DNA of 37,305 bases from Acidobacteriota bacterium (GCA_963169195.1 CAUJDN010000031.1:1-37305), one strand, 5' to 3'. Shown: positions 1-8,964, counted from the stretch's first letter. The notes: a model not told the origin generated them from the sequence alone. A program made the numbers and translations.

Positions 1-162
1 CGACTCGCGAAACCGACACACGCGCCGTCGGCGTCCACTCGGCCTGTTTGAGCTCGCAGTTCACGCGAGTTGGCGCATGAGCTTGTGCTGGCCAGAGGCG
101 CGTGTGACCGGCCGACCGACCGGTCTGCCCGGCGATGCGCACGCGCCGGCGCGTACCTGCTC
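1..162. other. Non-coding left edge, downstream of the first gene
   Basis: No convincing gene is visible. The stretch lies beyond the stop codon of the minus-strand gene that ends at 163. It contains short G+C palindromes (for example around 109-124 and 141-153) resembling pieces of the hairpin arrays found further right, but the core motif of those arrays is absent. The long plus-strand reading frame starting near 70 is a high-G+C shadow of the minus-strand gene. Confidence 0.5.
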
Positions 163-2133
163 CTACTCATAGAGCGGCACCAACCGCACGTACACGCCGA
201 GGAACCGGTTGTCTCGCGCGCCGGTGTCGAAGAGCGGGATGAACCCCGTGGCGCTCTCGATGGACACCGTGTAGACATAGTTGCTCGGAAACCGCGGGTC
301 CGGGCGGTACGGCAGGCCGCGCGGCATCTCGACGGTGAACGACTGCCGCGAGCTCGCCTGCATGTCCACGACGCGCAGGTCGCCGTCGGTGGCCACGGTC
401 ACGCGGTTCGGCGCCGGGCCTGTCTCGAGGTGGACCTCCATGCGCGGAATCCGCAGCGGCCGGCTCACCTCGCCCTGCGGGCCGGTCTCGGTGACCACCG
501 GCGCGCGCAGCATCAGGTCCGCGCGCGACTCGCCGCGCACCCAGAACGCATCGCCCTCGCGGTTGTAGGCGTTGTCGTCCAGGAAGTACGCCATCACCGG
601 CGGCGTCCCGCCCAGCGGCTGGCGCGAGCGCGACGGGCTCACGTTCACCGGCAGGTCGTTGACGAGCGTCAACTCCGGCGGGAGCCACCGGAACAGGCCC
701 GCCTTGGTGTGCTCGCCGGGATGAAACGACGCGTAGAACGGGTTCGACAGGATCTGCGCGGTGAAGAGACCGCTCACGGCCATCGCGATGAGGCCGGGCA
801 CCGCCGTCTGCAGAGGGGGCGTCAGGAACAGGAAGACCGGGTACACGCCGAGGAAGTAGCGGTTTCCCACCGGGCCTCCCCCGCCCGAGTAGGTGTAGGG
901 CATGTAGAGCAGCAGCGCCACCGCGGAGCCGAGGCCCGCGGCCAGCGTGAGCCACTGCCACACCGCTCGATCGCGCGTGGCGGCCAGGAACAGCAGCATC
1001 GCCATCACGCCCGGGAAGTAGTAGGCCGCAAACCCGGTGTGCCGCCCGAAGAAGAAGTAGCCGACGTTCCGGCGGAACACGTCCACGAGGACCTCGCGGC
1101 CGGTGAGCACCTCGACGGGCACGCGGTTCGTCGCGCGATCGTCGCCGACGGCCTCGAACCGGTTCTGCTCGGTCTGGAACGGGAAGCCGCCCATCCCGCT
1201 GTAGAAGGTCCGACGGTCCCCGCCCTGGTAGTTCCATTCGCCCGTGATCGCGATGTTCGCGCCAAACAGCAGCACGACCATCAGCGTGAAGAACCCGCCG
1301 ATCCTGAGCGTGCGCTGCCACTGGCGGCGCAGCAGCGCCGAAACCAGCAGCGGCGCGATCAGCAGGACGTGCGTCGGCTTCGAGAAGGTCGCGATCCCCA
1401 GGAGAAGGGCCGCAATGACATCCGACCGGTTGCCGAGGAACCAGCGCACGCGCGTGGCGGCCGACAGCGGCACCGCATTGGGCCCGACGACGTCCTTGTA
1501 GCACCAGAAGAAGTAGCCCAGCGTGACGACGGCCGCGTTGAAGAAGTCCGGTGTCATCCACACCATGTAGACGGGCGCGACACACACGAACACGAACCCG
1601 AAGGCGAAGACCAGGGCCGCAATCGGGTGGCTGCGCGCCACCAGGAAGGCATACGCCGCCAGGAACATCAGCGTGATGAGCACCGCGTGCAGCACGAGGA
1701 ATCCGCTGGTCCCGAACAGGTAGACGAAGGGCGCGGCGGCGAGCGGGAAGATGTACGACTTGCCGTAGTAGAGCCGCTCCTGCTCCGGATCGTCCCTCGA
1801 TGTGACGTGCACGAACGGGAAGCCCGCACCGAGCGAGACGTCCACGTCGCGCCCGCGCTTGAGGAAGATGCCTTCGGGCCCGCTCGGGTACTCGCGCCAC
1901 ACGCGCACGAGATCCTCGCGCCGGTACTCGAAGTCGAAGTCCTCCGCCAGGCTGTGCGCGAGGCTGTAGTAGGTGGCGCCGTCGCTGAAGAAGCCGTAGC
2001 TCACCTTGGTGAAGTCCACGGTGAGCGCCCACGCCAGCAGGACGACGGCCACGGCGGCGGAGGCCGAGGCGCCCAGGCGCCAGGCCAGGCTGCGGCCGGC
2101 GATGCGCGTGGCGACGGGCTGGTCGATGGTCAT
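163..2133 (-). CDS. Polytopic membrane protein, GT39-like glycosyltransferase
   Basis: A 656-residue inner-membrane protein with roughly ten hydrophobic segments. An N-terminal membrane anchor (about residues 28-42) is followed by a polar loop beginning with SDGATYY and rich in acidic and aromatic residues, then a series of membrane helices, then a soluble C-terminal beta-rich domain of about 150 residues. This layout resembles GT39/PMT-type GT-C glycosyltransferases, which use polyprenyl-phosphate sugars on the periplasmic side. I recognise no diagnostic motif, so the substrate is unknown. It begins four bases after the GT4 gene ending at 2138 and is the last gene of a four-gene glycan operon. 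The stop codon is TAG. Confidence 0.72.
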   Translation of the reverse strand: MTIDQPVATRIAGRSLAWRLGASASAAVAVVLLAWALTVDFTKVSYGFFSDGATYYSLAHSLAEDFDFEYRREDLVRVWREYPSGPEGIFLKRGRDVDVSLGAGFPFVHVTSRDDPEQERLYYGKSYIFPLAAAPFVYLFGTSGFLVLHAVLITLMFLAAYAFLVARSHPIAALVFAFGFVFVCVAPVYMVWMTPDFFNAAVVTLGYFFWCYKDVVGPNAVPLSAATRVRWFLGNRSDVIAALLLGIATFSKPTHVLLIAPLLVSALLRRQWQRTLRIGGFFTLMVVLLFGANIAITGEWNYQGGDRRTFYSGMGGFPFQTEQNRFEAVGDDRATNRVPVEVLTGREVLVDVFRRNVGYFFFGRHTGFAAYYFPGVMAMLLFLAATRDRAVWQWLTLAAGLGSAVALLLYMPYTYSGGGGPVGNRYFLGVYPVFLFLTPPLQTAVPGLIAMAVSGLFTAQILSNPFYASFHPGEHTKAGLFRWLPPELTLVNDLPVNVSPSRSRQPLGGTPPVMAYFLDDNAYNREGDAFWVRGESRADLMLRAPVVTETGPQGEVSRPLRIPRMEVHLETGPAPNRVTVATDGDLRVVDMQASSRQSFTVEMPRGLPYRPDPRFPSNYVYTVSIESATGFIPLFDTGARDNRFLGVYVRLVPLYE

Positions 2134-2137
2134 CCGC

Positions 2138-3322
2138 TCAGGTCTCGAGGAAGCTCAGGTCGGCCTGCAGGACGCCCCGACGCCTCGTGGCGCGCGAGGT
2201 CTCGTGCAGCAGGACGTAGAGCCGCTCCATCTTACGGACGAACGCCATGATGTCATAGTGCGTCCCGGTCTCCCGGGCGCTGGCGGCCAGCCGCGCGGCC
2301 AGGTCCGGCTGCTCGATGAGCGCGCAGACGGCGGTGGCCAGCCGCCCCGGATCCCGCCGCGGAACGATGAGCGCGTCCTGGCCGTCGGTCAGAACGTCCA
2401 GCAACCCGTCCGCATCGGTGGCCACGATGGGCTTGCCCATCGCCAGCGTCTCGAACACGGTCAGCGGCGTGCCTTCCCAGAGCGACGGGAAGGCCAGCAC
2501 GTCGTAGGCGGAGAGCACCTTCGCCACGTCACGCTGGAAGCCGAGGAACACGAGGCGGTCGCCAAGGCCAAGGGCGCGGGCCTGCTCCTCGAGCGCGGTC
2601 TGGAGCTCTCCTTCCCCGGCGATGTAGACGCGCGCCCGGGGCTGTCGCGCCACGATGGCCGGTACCGCGGCCACGAGGTACTCGTTCCCCTTCGACGGCA
2701 TGAGCCGCGTGATGGTGCCCACCGCGATCGTGTCCGGCGCGATCCCCAACTCCGCCCGCGCCTGCGCGATCTCCCCCGGGCTCCGCGGCCGCGCGAATTC
2801 GTCCAGCGGCGCGCCCAGGTACACCACCTTGGTCCGCGCCGCCGGCATCAGCCGCGCGCGCGTGGTGAACTCCGCCGTGGACGCGGACACGGCGATCGCG
2901 ATGTCCGTGTGCGGCGCGAGGATCCGGTCCGCCACCTTCTGGAACCACGGTGTGTCGCCCAGGTTCGCGTGCTCGTGCAGGATGGACGGGATCCCCATCC
3001 GCCACGCGCACACCCGCCCGAACGTCGTCGCACCGTAGCCGTGCATGTGGACGACGTCGGCCTGCCTCGCGCGAAGCACCTTCAGGAGCGCGGGATACGT
3101 GGCCGGGTCGAACTTGTGCCGCGCCATGTAGGTGACGTCGATGCCGAACTGCTCGAGCGTGTCCTCGGAGAGGTCCTTCTTCCGCAGGCTGATGAGCGAC
3201 ACGTTGAAGCGCGTCTTGTCGAAGCGCGGGATCATCCACGCGAAGAGCCGCTTCACGCCGTGCATGCGCGACCCTTCCCAGCCGAGGTGGTCGCAAATCT
3301 GGACGATGTTCAGCTTACGCAT
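2138..3322 (-). CDS. Glycosyltransferase family 4
   Basis: A 394-residue GT-B fold glycosyltransferase. The N-terminal half has the QICDHLGWEGS start typical of GT4 enzymes and an MHGYGATTFGR segment. The C-terminal half carries a nucleotide-sugar site: RLMPSKGNEYL, the IAGEGEL strand and the retaining-GT4 E-x7-E motif in WEGTPLTVFE. It would transfer a sugar from an NDP or GDP donor to a lipid-linked glycan at the cytosolic face of the membrane; donor and acceptor cannot be read from sequence. It sits between an epimerase gene and a GT39-like membrane protein in the same operon. The start is ATG at 3322; length is normal for the family. Confidence 0.9.
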   Translation of the reverse strand: MRKLNIVQICDHLGWEGSRMHGVKRLFAWMIPRFDKTRFNVSLISLRKKDLSEDTLEQFGIDVTYMARHKFDPATYPALLKVLRARQADVVHMHGYGATTFGRVCAWRMGIPSILHEHANLGDTPWFQKVADRILAPHTDIAIAVSASTAEFTTRARLMPAARTKVVYLGAPLDEFARPRSPGEIAQARAELGIAPDTIAVGTITRLMPSKGNEYLVAAVPAIVARQPRARVYIAGEGELQTALEEQARALGLGDRLVFLGFQRDVAKVLSAYDVLAFPSLWEGTPLTVFETLAMGKPIVATDADGLLDVLTDGQDALIVPRRDPGRLATAVCALIEQPDLAARLAASARETGTHYDIMAFVRKMERLYVLLHETSRATRRRGVLQADLSFLET

Positions 3323-3337
3323 CGCAGGTCACAGGAA

Positions 3338-3355
3338 ACCACGAAGGCACGAAGG
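3338..3355. repeat. Short ACGAAGG direct repeat between operon genes
   Basis: The 39-base gap between the GT4 gene start (3322) and the epimerase stop (3362) contains two near-identical units, CCACGAAGG and CACGAAGG, followed by a degenerate GAAGG. It is a small member of the short tandem-repeat type seen at other co-directional junctions in this window. Confidence 0.6.
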
Positions 3356-3361
3356 GAAGGC

Positions 3362-4354
3362 TCACAGAAGGTGCTCCCGCCGATACCACTCGGCGGTCCG
3401 GTGAATCCCCTCTGCCAGATCCACGCGAGGCGCGAAGCCCAGCTCCGTGCGTGCGCGGGTGGTGTCGAACGCGCGGCTCTTGGTGTAGAAGTCCACGCGG
3501 CGGCGGTAGAGGGGCGGCTCGATGCGCAGCGGCACGCAGACGAGCTCGCACAGCAGGCCCGCCGTCCAGAACGGCCACACGGGCCAGTGGATGCGCGGCG
3601 GCTCGACGCCCAGCTCCCTCGCCACCAGTGCCACCAGCTCCTCGAGCGTCGTGTAGCGCGGGCCCGCCAGGATGTAGGTACGTCCCGCGGCGGCCGGGAC
3701 CGTGCCGCAGAGGATGAAGCCCTCCACCAGGTCGTCGATGTAGGTGAGGTGGTAGAAGGCCCGGCCCGACCCCAGCATCGGGAAGGTCCCGCGCGCCAGG
3801 CCGCGGAACATTTTCAGGAAGCGTGTGTCGCCCGGCCCGTAGATGCCGATGGGCCGCGCGACGACGACGTCGAAGCCCGCCTCCTGGCCGAAGCGCCGGG
3901 CCAGCTGCTCGGCCTCGAGCTTGGTGTCCTGGTAGATGTCGCCCGGGTTGAACGGCGCGTCCTCGTTGGCCGGCGCATGCGCGATGTGCCCGTGCACGCC
4001 GCCCGTGCTGCAGTGCACGAGCCGCCGCGCGCCGCCGGCACGCGCAGCCTCCAGCAGGTTGCGCGTCCCGTCCACGTTGATGGCACGGTAGGCCGAGTCC
4101 GGTTGCCCGGCCTCGCGGTAGGTTGCGGCAATGTGGTAGACGACCTCGACGCCCTCGGCGGCCCGCGTCACCGACGCGCGGTCGCCCAGGTCCCCCTCCA
4201 CGGCCCTCACGCCTGCCGCCGCCAGCGGCGACTGGTCGAAGCGCGCGCGGCTCCTCGGCCGCACCAGCGCCCGCACCTCATGGCCGCGCCCGGCCAGCGT
4301 GCGGGCCAGGTGCCCGCCCGTGAAGCCGGTGGCGCCGGTGACCAGGACCTTCAC
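3362..4354 (-). CDS. NAD-dependent epimerase/dehydratase (extended SDR)
   Basis: A 330-residue extended short-chain dehydrogenase/reductase. The N-terminal Rossmann motif TGATGFTGGHLA lies at residues 6-17, a Thr-containing CSTGGVHG strand follows, and the catalytic YxxxK is present in YQDTKLEAE. Such enzymes epimerise or dehydrate NDP-sugars, or reduce related substrates. The N-terminus is typical of hopanoid-associated and NDP-sugar epimerases; the exact substrate is not determined. I chose GTG at 4354 because the Rossmann motif starts right after it and it overlaps the upstream GT4 stop codon (GTGA), indicating translational coupling. A longer frame reaches 5248 but runs through the neighbouring gene. 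Confidence 0.88.
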   Translation of the reverse strand: MKVLVTGATGFTGGHLARTLAGRGHEVRALVRPRSRARFDQSPLAAAGVRAVEGDLGDRASVTRAAEGVEVVYHIAATYREAGQPDSAYRAINVDGTRNLLEAARAGGARRLVHCSTGGVHGHIAHAPANEDAPFNPGDIYQDTKLEAEQLARRFGQEAGFDVVVARPIGIYGPGDTRFLKMFRGLARGTFPMLGSGRAFYHLTYIDDLVEGFILCGTVPAAAGRTYILAGPRYTTLEELVALVARELGVEPPRIHWPVWPFWTAGLLCELVCVPLRIEPPLYRRRVDFYTKSRAFDTTRARTELGFAPRVDLAEGIHRTAEWYRREHLL

Positions 4355-5568
4355 CGCTCGGCCACGTGGACGGAGGAGGACACCGCGCCGGACGCGCCCC
4401 CGCGCGCGAGCCGCGCGTAGGCCTGCGCGGTGCGGCGGACGTAGGCCTCGCGACTGTACTTCCGGTCCGCCACGGCCTGCGCCCGGGCCGCGAGCGCGGC
4501 GCGCGCCGCCGAATCGTCCAGCAGCGCGGCCAGGGCCTCGGCAAAGGGCTGCGGCTCGGGCGCGACCAGCACGGCAATGTCGGGCGTCAGGACCTGTGTG
4601 TGCGTCAGCAGGTTCGTCGCCAGGATGGGCCGGCCGCTCCGGAGGTACGAGTAGATCTTGAGCGGCGTGTTCGTCCCGCGGATGCGCGGCGAGACCAGCA
4701 CGTCGCACGCCTGGACGAAGCTCGGGATCTCGCGCGCCGGCTGCTGCCCGGTGAAGACCATCACGTCGGACGCGCCCTTCTCGCGCGCGAGGCGGCGTGC
4801 GTGGTCCACCTGCTGCGGCTCGCCGCCGACCACCAGCACGCGCGCGCGCGGATGGGTACGCGCGAGGAGTGCCGCCGCGTCGATGAGCAGCTCCACGCCC
4901 TGGTAGGCCTCGAACGTCCCGGTGTAGAGCGCCAGCGGCGCGTCGGCCGGGATGCCCCAGGCGGTCCGGATGTCCGCCGCCGGACGCGACGGCGCCTCGT
5001 CCACGTCCCCGCCCATGACATTCTCGATGAGCAGCGCGCGGTCGCCCGCACCCATGTCCACCACCGTGTCCTGCAGTTCCTGGCAGATGGTGATGACCGA
5101 CTGCGAGCCGTGGACCATCTGGTTCTCGGCCCAGGTGAAGAAGGACCGCAGCAGGCCCGAGCGGCTGTACCTGAAGTTGCTCAGCTGCTGCGGGAGGCTC
5201 GAGTGCATGTCGTAGAGGTGCGGGATGCCGAGCCACTTCGCCAGCCACACGCCGACCAGCCCCATCTCCTCGTGCGAATGGATGGCGTCGTACTTCTGGC
5301 CCATCGCCCGCCGCGCGATTGTGACCAGCATGAGGCCGTCCAGCAGGATCTTGGTGAACGACGGCCCGATGCGCACCCGGGTGACGAAGGGCGGCCGCCA
5401 GGCCCGGAAGATGCGGAGGTTGGGGATGTCCACGTCCCGGCCGATGGGATAGGTGATCAGGTCCACGTGGTGCCCGAGCTCCGACAGGGCCTTGAGCCGG
5501 TGGTACTCGCTGAACGGGGTGCCGCGGGGCTCGAAGAACGGCTCCGGCGCCAGCATCAGGATGCGCAC
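4351..5568 (-). CDS. Glycosyltransferase family 4
   Basis: A 405-residue GT-B glycosyltransferase opening with MRILMLAPEPFFEPRGTP, the usual N-terminus of a GT4 subgroup in polysaccharide clusters. HSHEEMGL and YDMHSSLP mark the acceptor half. The donor half has YTGTFEAYQGVELL, VLVVGGEP and SPRIRGTNTPLKIYSYL, where the canonical acidic E-x7-E loop is replaced by a variant, as in other members of the subgroup. It is the first gene of the operon running left to 163. The start is GTG; a CATAAT -10-like hexamer ends eight bases upstream and no Shine-Dalgarno is visible, so the transcript may be leaderless. Confidence 0.88.
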   Translation of the reverse strand: MRILMLAPEPFFEPRGTPFSEYHRLKALSELGHHVDLITYPIGRDVDIPNLRIFRAWRPPFVTRVRIGPSFTKILLDGLMLVTIARRAMGQKYDAIHSHEEMGLVGVWLAKWLGIPHLYDMHSSLPQQLSNFRYSRSGLLRSFFTWAENQMVHGSQSVITICQELQDTVVDMGAGDRALLIENVMGGDVDEAPSRPAADIRTAWGIPADAPLALYTGTFEAYQGVELLIDAAALLARTHPRARVLVVGGEPQQVDHARRLAREKGASDVMVFTGQQPAREIPSFVQACDVLVSPRIRGTNTPLKIYSYLRSGRPILATNLLTHTQVLTPDIAVLVAPEPQPFAEALAALLDDSAARAALAARAQAVADRKYSREAYVRRTAQAYARLARGGASGAVSSSVHVAER

Positions 5569-5576
5569 AGGCCAGT

Positions 5577-5582
5577 ATTATG
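5577..5582 (-). promoter_or_regulatory. Candidate -10 element for the glycan operon
   Basis: CATAAT on the minus strand ends eight bases before the GTG start at 5568. It stands out in a G+C-rich context. No -35 is evident. The spacing places the transcription start at or next to the start codon. Confidence 0.4.
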
Positions 5583-5682
5583 ACCCACCTCCCCGCTTCG
5601 GGCAGTCCCGGGCAACCGCGTAAAGTGCAGTGTAAAGCCTCGCCCTCGACCTGCCGATACCTCCGCGTAAGGAGTAGTCCCG

Positions 5683-6900
5683 ATGCAACGCCCGATTGCC
5701 GTGGCCCTCGTGGCCGCCGCCGCCTTCGTGGTCGTGGGGTGCGAGCAGGCGAAGAGCGCGAACCCCCTCAGCCCGTCGATTGCCGGTCCCATTCCCGGCG
5801 TGAACATCTCGGCACCGCAGACGCTGGAGCCCCCCGCCGGATCGGAGATCGTCCAGAGCGGCGACCTCGTGACACTGCTCATCGAGAACGCGCAGACCAA
5901 CGGCGAGCGCCCCTTATGGCTGCAGATTCAGCTGGCGGGCGATCCCAGCTTCGCGAACCTGCTGCACCACGCCGACCGCGTGACGCCAGGCGAGGGCGGA
6001 CGGACGAGCTACCGCATTCCCGAGTTCCTGTCGGCCGGCTCCACCTACTACTGGCGCGCCCGGGCGCTGGACGGCGCCAACACGGGCCCCTACTCCGCGG
6101 CGTCGAGCTTCCGCGTCGTCGAACCGGTCGTGCTCGAACCGCCGACGCCGCTCGAGCCCATCGGCGCCATCACCACCGTCACGCCGGTCTTCAAGATCCG
6201 CAACGGCCGCATCGCGGGCACGACGCAGGCGGTCTACCGCATCGAGGTCGGCACGGCGCCCGATCCCGCGTCGGTGGTGGCCGTCCTCACGGCCACGCCC
6301 GACCCGAGCGGGACGACGTCGGTGCCCGTGGGCACCATCCCCTACAACAGCACGTTCTACTGGCGCGTCTACGCCACCGACGGGGTGACGACGAGCGGCT
6401 ACTCCGCTGCGGTGTCGTTCACGACGCCGGCGGCGCCCGGCACACCGGGGCCCGGCCCCGCGCCGGGCCCCGCGCCAGCGCCCGGCCCTGGCGGCGGCAC
6501 GCGCACGCCGAACCCGCCAGCCGGCCAGCGGCTGCCGCTCCCGGGCTACGGCGCCGGCGTGGTCGAGCAGATCGCGCGCGAGTATCCGGGCGCGCTTCGC
6601 AACTCGTGCCAGGAGCACGGCGGGACGTGGGAGTTCATGGACCGCGTGGTGGACCGCCTGCGCACCTTCGACACGCGCTGGGGCTACAACGGCAAGCGCG
6701 GCAATGCGACCGACCCGTCGATGGACATCGTGGACTACAACTACGGCAGCCAGCCCGACCCGGGCACGACGGAGGTGTACATCATCGATATCCTGGGCGG
6801 GCACTGCGGATCCAACCCGACGCCGGCCTGGATCGATCAGACCCAGGCCACGCGGGAGGCGGGAACGATCGGGCGGTGGATCAGTCGGGGAAGGTTCTGA
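5683..6900 (+). CDS. Lipoprotein with fibronectin-III-like domains
   Basis: A 405-residue exported lipoprotein. A type II signal peptide ends in the lipobox VVVGC (Cys about residue 20). Two Fn3-like beta-sandwich domains follow, each ending in a TYYWRARA or TFYWRVYA strand (about 40-150 and 150-250). A Gly/Pro/Ala-rich linker leads to a C-terminal domain of about 115 residues with conserved Trp and a DILGG segment. That domain is shared with the lipoprotein at 8071-8925; I do not recognise it. It is probably anchored in the outer membrane and surface exposed. A TAAGGAG ribosome site lies eight bases before the ATG. Function is unknown. Confidence 0.8.
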   Translation: MQRPIAVALVAAAAFVVVGCEQAKSANPLSPSIAGPIPGVNISAPQTLEPPAGSEIVQSGDLVTLLIENAQTNGERPLWLQIQLAGDPSFANLLHHADRVTPGEGGRTSYRIPEFLSAGSTYYWRARALDGANTGPYSAASSFRVVEPVVLEPPTPLEPIGAITTVTPVFKIRNGRIAGTTQAVYRIEVGTAPDPASVVAVLTATPDPSGTTSVPVGTIPYNSTFYWRVYATDGVTTSGYSAAVSFTTPAAPGTPGPGPAPGPAPAPGPGGGTRTPNPPAGQRLPLPGYGAGVVEQIAREYPGALRNSCQEHGGTWEFMDRVVDRLRTFDTRWGYNGKRGNATDPSMDIVDYNYGSQPDPGTTEVYIIDILGGHCGSNPTPAWIDQTQATREAGTIGRWISRGRF

Positions 6901-7101
6901 AGGGCCGCGACTGCGTCGCGGCAGGCCTCGCGGCTGACGCCGCTCGGTGGGCCGCCCTTCGGCCGGTCGGACCCAAACATCGGTACAAGCAAACGCCGGG
7001 GAGTTCCCCGGCGTTTGTCTTCTCGCGATCCCACGGCGACGAGGTCGCCGCCCTTACCGAGCGACGAGCGTTGCGAGGCCCACCGCGCCGAAGGCGCGGC
7101 C
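6901..7101. repeat. G+C hairpin array A between convergent genes
   Basis: The space between the lipoprotein stop (6900) and the beta-barrel gene stop (7102-7104) is filled with short perfect stems. Examples are GCCGCGA paired with TCGCGGC at 6903-6922, and CCGCGCC-GAA-GGCGCGG just before 7100. The array core occurs as CTCGGTGGG (6943-6951) and as the opposite-strand variant CCCTTACCGAG (7051-7061). The right end supplies the TAG stop codon of the minus-strand gene. A separate terminator hairpin sits in the middle. Confidence 0.7.
6991..7020 (+). terminator. Rho-independent terminator, probably bidirectional
   Basis: The inverted repeat AAACGCCGGGGA (6991-7002) and its complement (7005-7016) form a perfect stem with a minimal loop, followed by a TTTGTCTTCT tract on the plus strand. 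It lies between two convergent genes and would end the lipoprotein transcript; on the other strand the flanking bases are less T-rich. Confidence 0.8.
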
Positions 7102-7866
7102 CTAGAACCTGACCCGCGCGCCGACTCCGGCCTGGAAACCACCCATGCCGCTTTCGACCACCACGCCGTTGCCAACCTCGACCTCGGCAGTAGCGCCGGA
7201 GAAGCGCATGAAGCCGCCGATGCCGAAGCGCAGGTTCTCACGCGTGTAGAAGATGTAGCTCACGTCCGCACCGACGTTGTACCCCACGGCGCTTTCCTTC
7301 CGCTCCGCGAAGCTCGGCGAGACGACCACCGACGAGAACGGCGGCCCCTGTTCGGCGACGGTCAGGTCGGCAACCACTTCCTGGTGGAGGCGGTAGAAGG
7401 ACGGGCCGCCGTAGACGAAGACGTCGATGTTGTCGTTCCAGGGAATCATCCAGCCGATCATGAGGTGCGTGGCCGCCTCCTTGCGGTCCACGCCATCGAT
7501 GGTGCTCGAGAAGTTGCGCGGGCGGTCGTAGAAGATGGGATGCGGGATGGTGCCTTCGATGGGCCCCTCCCCACTCCCGCTGCGCGCCGAGTAGCCGAGG
7601 GCCACGCCGACGTTACGCCACGCGCGGACGCCCACCGAGACGTCCAGCAGGGTGTCGGGGTCGAACTCCGCGGTCGTGGTCAGGCCACCGGTCTCGTCGT
7701 AGATGGTGAAGGGGCGGTTCGACGTGATGTCGGACTTGCTCGCGTCGAAGGCGAAATTGAAGCCGCCGAACACCCGATCCTCCCACGGCGTGGACTGGGC
7801 GAAGGCCGGCTGGCTCATCCCCACAAGCACGGCCGCCATCAACGCGGCCCGCATCGTTCTCTGCAT
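7102..7866 (-). CDS. Outer-membrane beta-barrel-type protein
   Basis: A 254-residue exported protein. The signal peptide (residues 1-24, ending QPAFAQ) starts at the ATG at 7866, which has an AGGAG ribosome site five bases upstream; a longer frame to 7953 adds an implausible N-terminus. The mature part alternates hydrophobic and polar residues in short strands with Gly and aromatic residues (FGGFNFAFD, VGVRAWRNVGVALGY, VFVYGGPSFYRL). It ends VGARVRF, with a terminal Phe as expected for a BAM-assembled barrel. Its size suits an 8-strand OmpA/OmpW-like barrel. It lies between two related lipoprotein genes. Function is unknown. Confidence 0.75.
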   Translation of the reverse strand: MQRTMRAALMAAVLVGMSQPAFAQSTPWEDRVFGGFNFAFDASKSDITSNRPFTIYDETGGLTTTAEFDPDTLLDVSVGVRAWRNVGVALGYSARSGSGEGPIEGTIPHPIFYDRPRNFSSTIDGVDRKEAATHLMIGWMIPWNDNIDVFVYGGPSFYRLHQEVVADLTVAEQGPPFSSVVVSPSFAERKESAVGYNVGADVSYIFYTRENLRFGIGGFMRFSGATAEVEVGNGVVVESGMGGFQAGVGARVRF

Positions 7867-8070
7867 CACGGCTCCTGGCTCCCTTCGTCGCACCAAACCA
7901 AACCACGGCAGTGTAGCATGCCGCGCGGTGCCGAACAGCGCGGCCGTGCGCATTGATGGGCCGAAATGCCTGTCAAATCGGCGACGGCTCGACTACAATG
8001 GCGAGCGGCCGTGGCCGGAACCACGCGTGGGTCGTCCCCGCCCCGGCACGGCACGAGGAGTAGCGCAACG

Positions 8071-8925
8071 ATGATGAGGACGTTCTCGAAGGCGGGTGTG
8101 CCCCTGGCGGCTGCCGTCCTGATGGCCGCGTGCAGCGGCACCCCTGGCACCCCCACGTCGCCGTCGGCCGCGGCGGGCGGCGCGGCCACCGCGGCCGCGG
8201 ACGGCTCCACGCTGAAGGTTTCGGCCCCCGTTCCGCTCGCGCCGGAGAACGGCACCCGCACGGATACGCTCGCGCCCGTGCTCGCGTGGCAGAACTCGAC
8301 CGGCCGCTTCGCCGGCGGCCTCGACCTCACCTACGAGCTCGAAGTGAGCAGCGGTGGCACGGTCCTCTTCGCCACCACGGTGCCGTCGGGCGGCGGCAGC
8401 ACCCAGTTCACGCCACCGGACGGCGAGTACGACACCGGCTACACGTGGCGCGTCCGGGCCCGGCTCGAGGGCGCGGCAGGGCCGTGGTCCCAGGCCTTCT
8501 CCTTCTCCACGCCGGAACAGCCAACCGCCGGCGGCCCGGTCGGCCCCCCGCGGAACATCGGTGTCAGCGAGGCCGTGGACATCATCTACGCCATCTACCA
8601 GGCAGGCCGCTACGACATCGGCACGCGCTCGACACGTGAGCAGCGCAATCGCTATCTCGAGATCGCGGTGGCCGCCCTCCACTATGGCCACGGGAAATGG
8701 AACCCGCGCGGACCGGATCCGAACTGGTGCATCAAGAACGGCGGCCCCGGCCGGCCGCAGGCCGACGACGTCATCGTCCGGTGCGATACGCGCGATGCGT
8801 GGGATCTCGTGCTCAGTATCGGCGGTCCCAGCCCGATCTGGCACACCGACTACATCGGCCGGCTCCCGGGCATCCAGGCGGTCTATCCGCCCAGCGTGAA
8901 CGCGCTCGGCTTGCTGCCGCAGTAG
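8071..8925 (+). CDS. Lipoprotein, paralogue of the one at 5683
   Basis: A 284-residue lipoprotein. The signal peptide ends in the lipobox LMAAC. A low-complexity Ala/Gly/Thr/Pro segment follows, then one Fn3-like domain (strands YELEVSSGG and YTWRVRARLEG), then a C-terminal domain of about 120 residues. This domain parallels the end of the 5683-6900 protein: a KW or RW segment, a D-x-V/I-rich stretch, then SIGG or DILGG followed by P-x-W. I chose ATG at 8071 because the signal peptide starts there and GAGGAG lies ten bases upstream; a longer frame from 7966 has no signal. Function is unknown; the site is probably the outer membrane. Confidence 0.8.
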   Translation: MMRTFSKAGVPLAAAVLMAACSGTPGTPTSPSAAAGGAATAAADGSTLKVSAPVPLAPENGTRTDTLAPVLAWQNSTGRFAGGLDLTYELEVSSGGTVLFATTVPSGGGSTQFTPPDGEYDTGYTWRVRARLEGAAGPWSQAFSFSTPEQPTAGGPVGPPRNIGVSEAVDIIYAIYQAGRYDIGTRSTREQRNRYLEIAVAALHYGHGKWNPRGPDPNWCIKNGGPGRPQADDVIVRCDTRDAWDLVLSIGGPSPIWHTDYIGRLPGIQAVYPPSVNALGLLPQ

Positions 8926-8931
8926 GGAAGG

Positions 8932-8952
8932 CAGAGGGCAGAAGTCAGAAAG
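8932..8952 (+). repeat. Heptamer array, CAGAAGG family (three units)
   Basis: CAGAGGG, CAGAAGT and CAGAAAG follow one another in register six bases after the lipoprotein stop. The same heptamer family recurs at 29521-29541 (complement) and 36727-36754. Confidence 0.6.
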
Positions 8953-8964
8953 AGCCGTTGGATG

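Noticed and set aside
70..4420. Long plus-strand reading frames (70-2250, 2006-4420) opposite the glycan operon
   Set aside because: Their translations are Arg/His/Ala/Gly-rich with no domain pattern, as expected for antisense frames of high-G+C genes; the minus-strand proteins have clear families.
5683..8925. Lipoprotein/barrel trio as an efflux or secretion system
   Set aside because: No ATPase, periplasmic adaptor or TolC-like protein is nearby, and the domains do not match.
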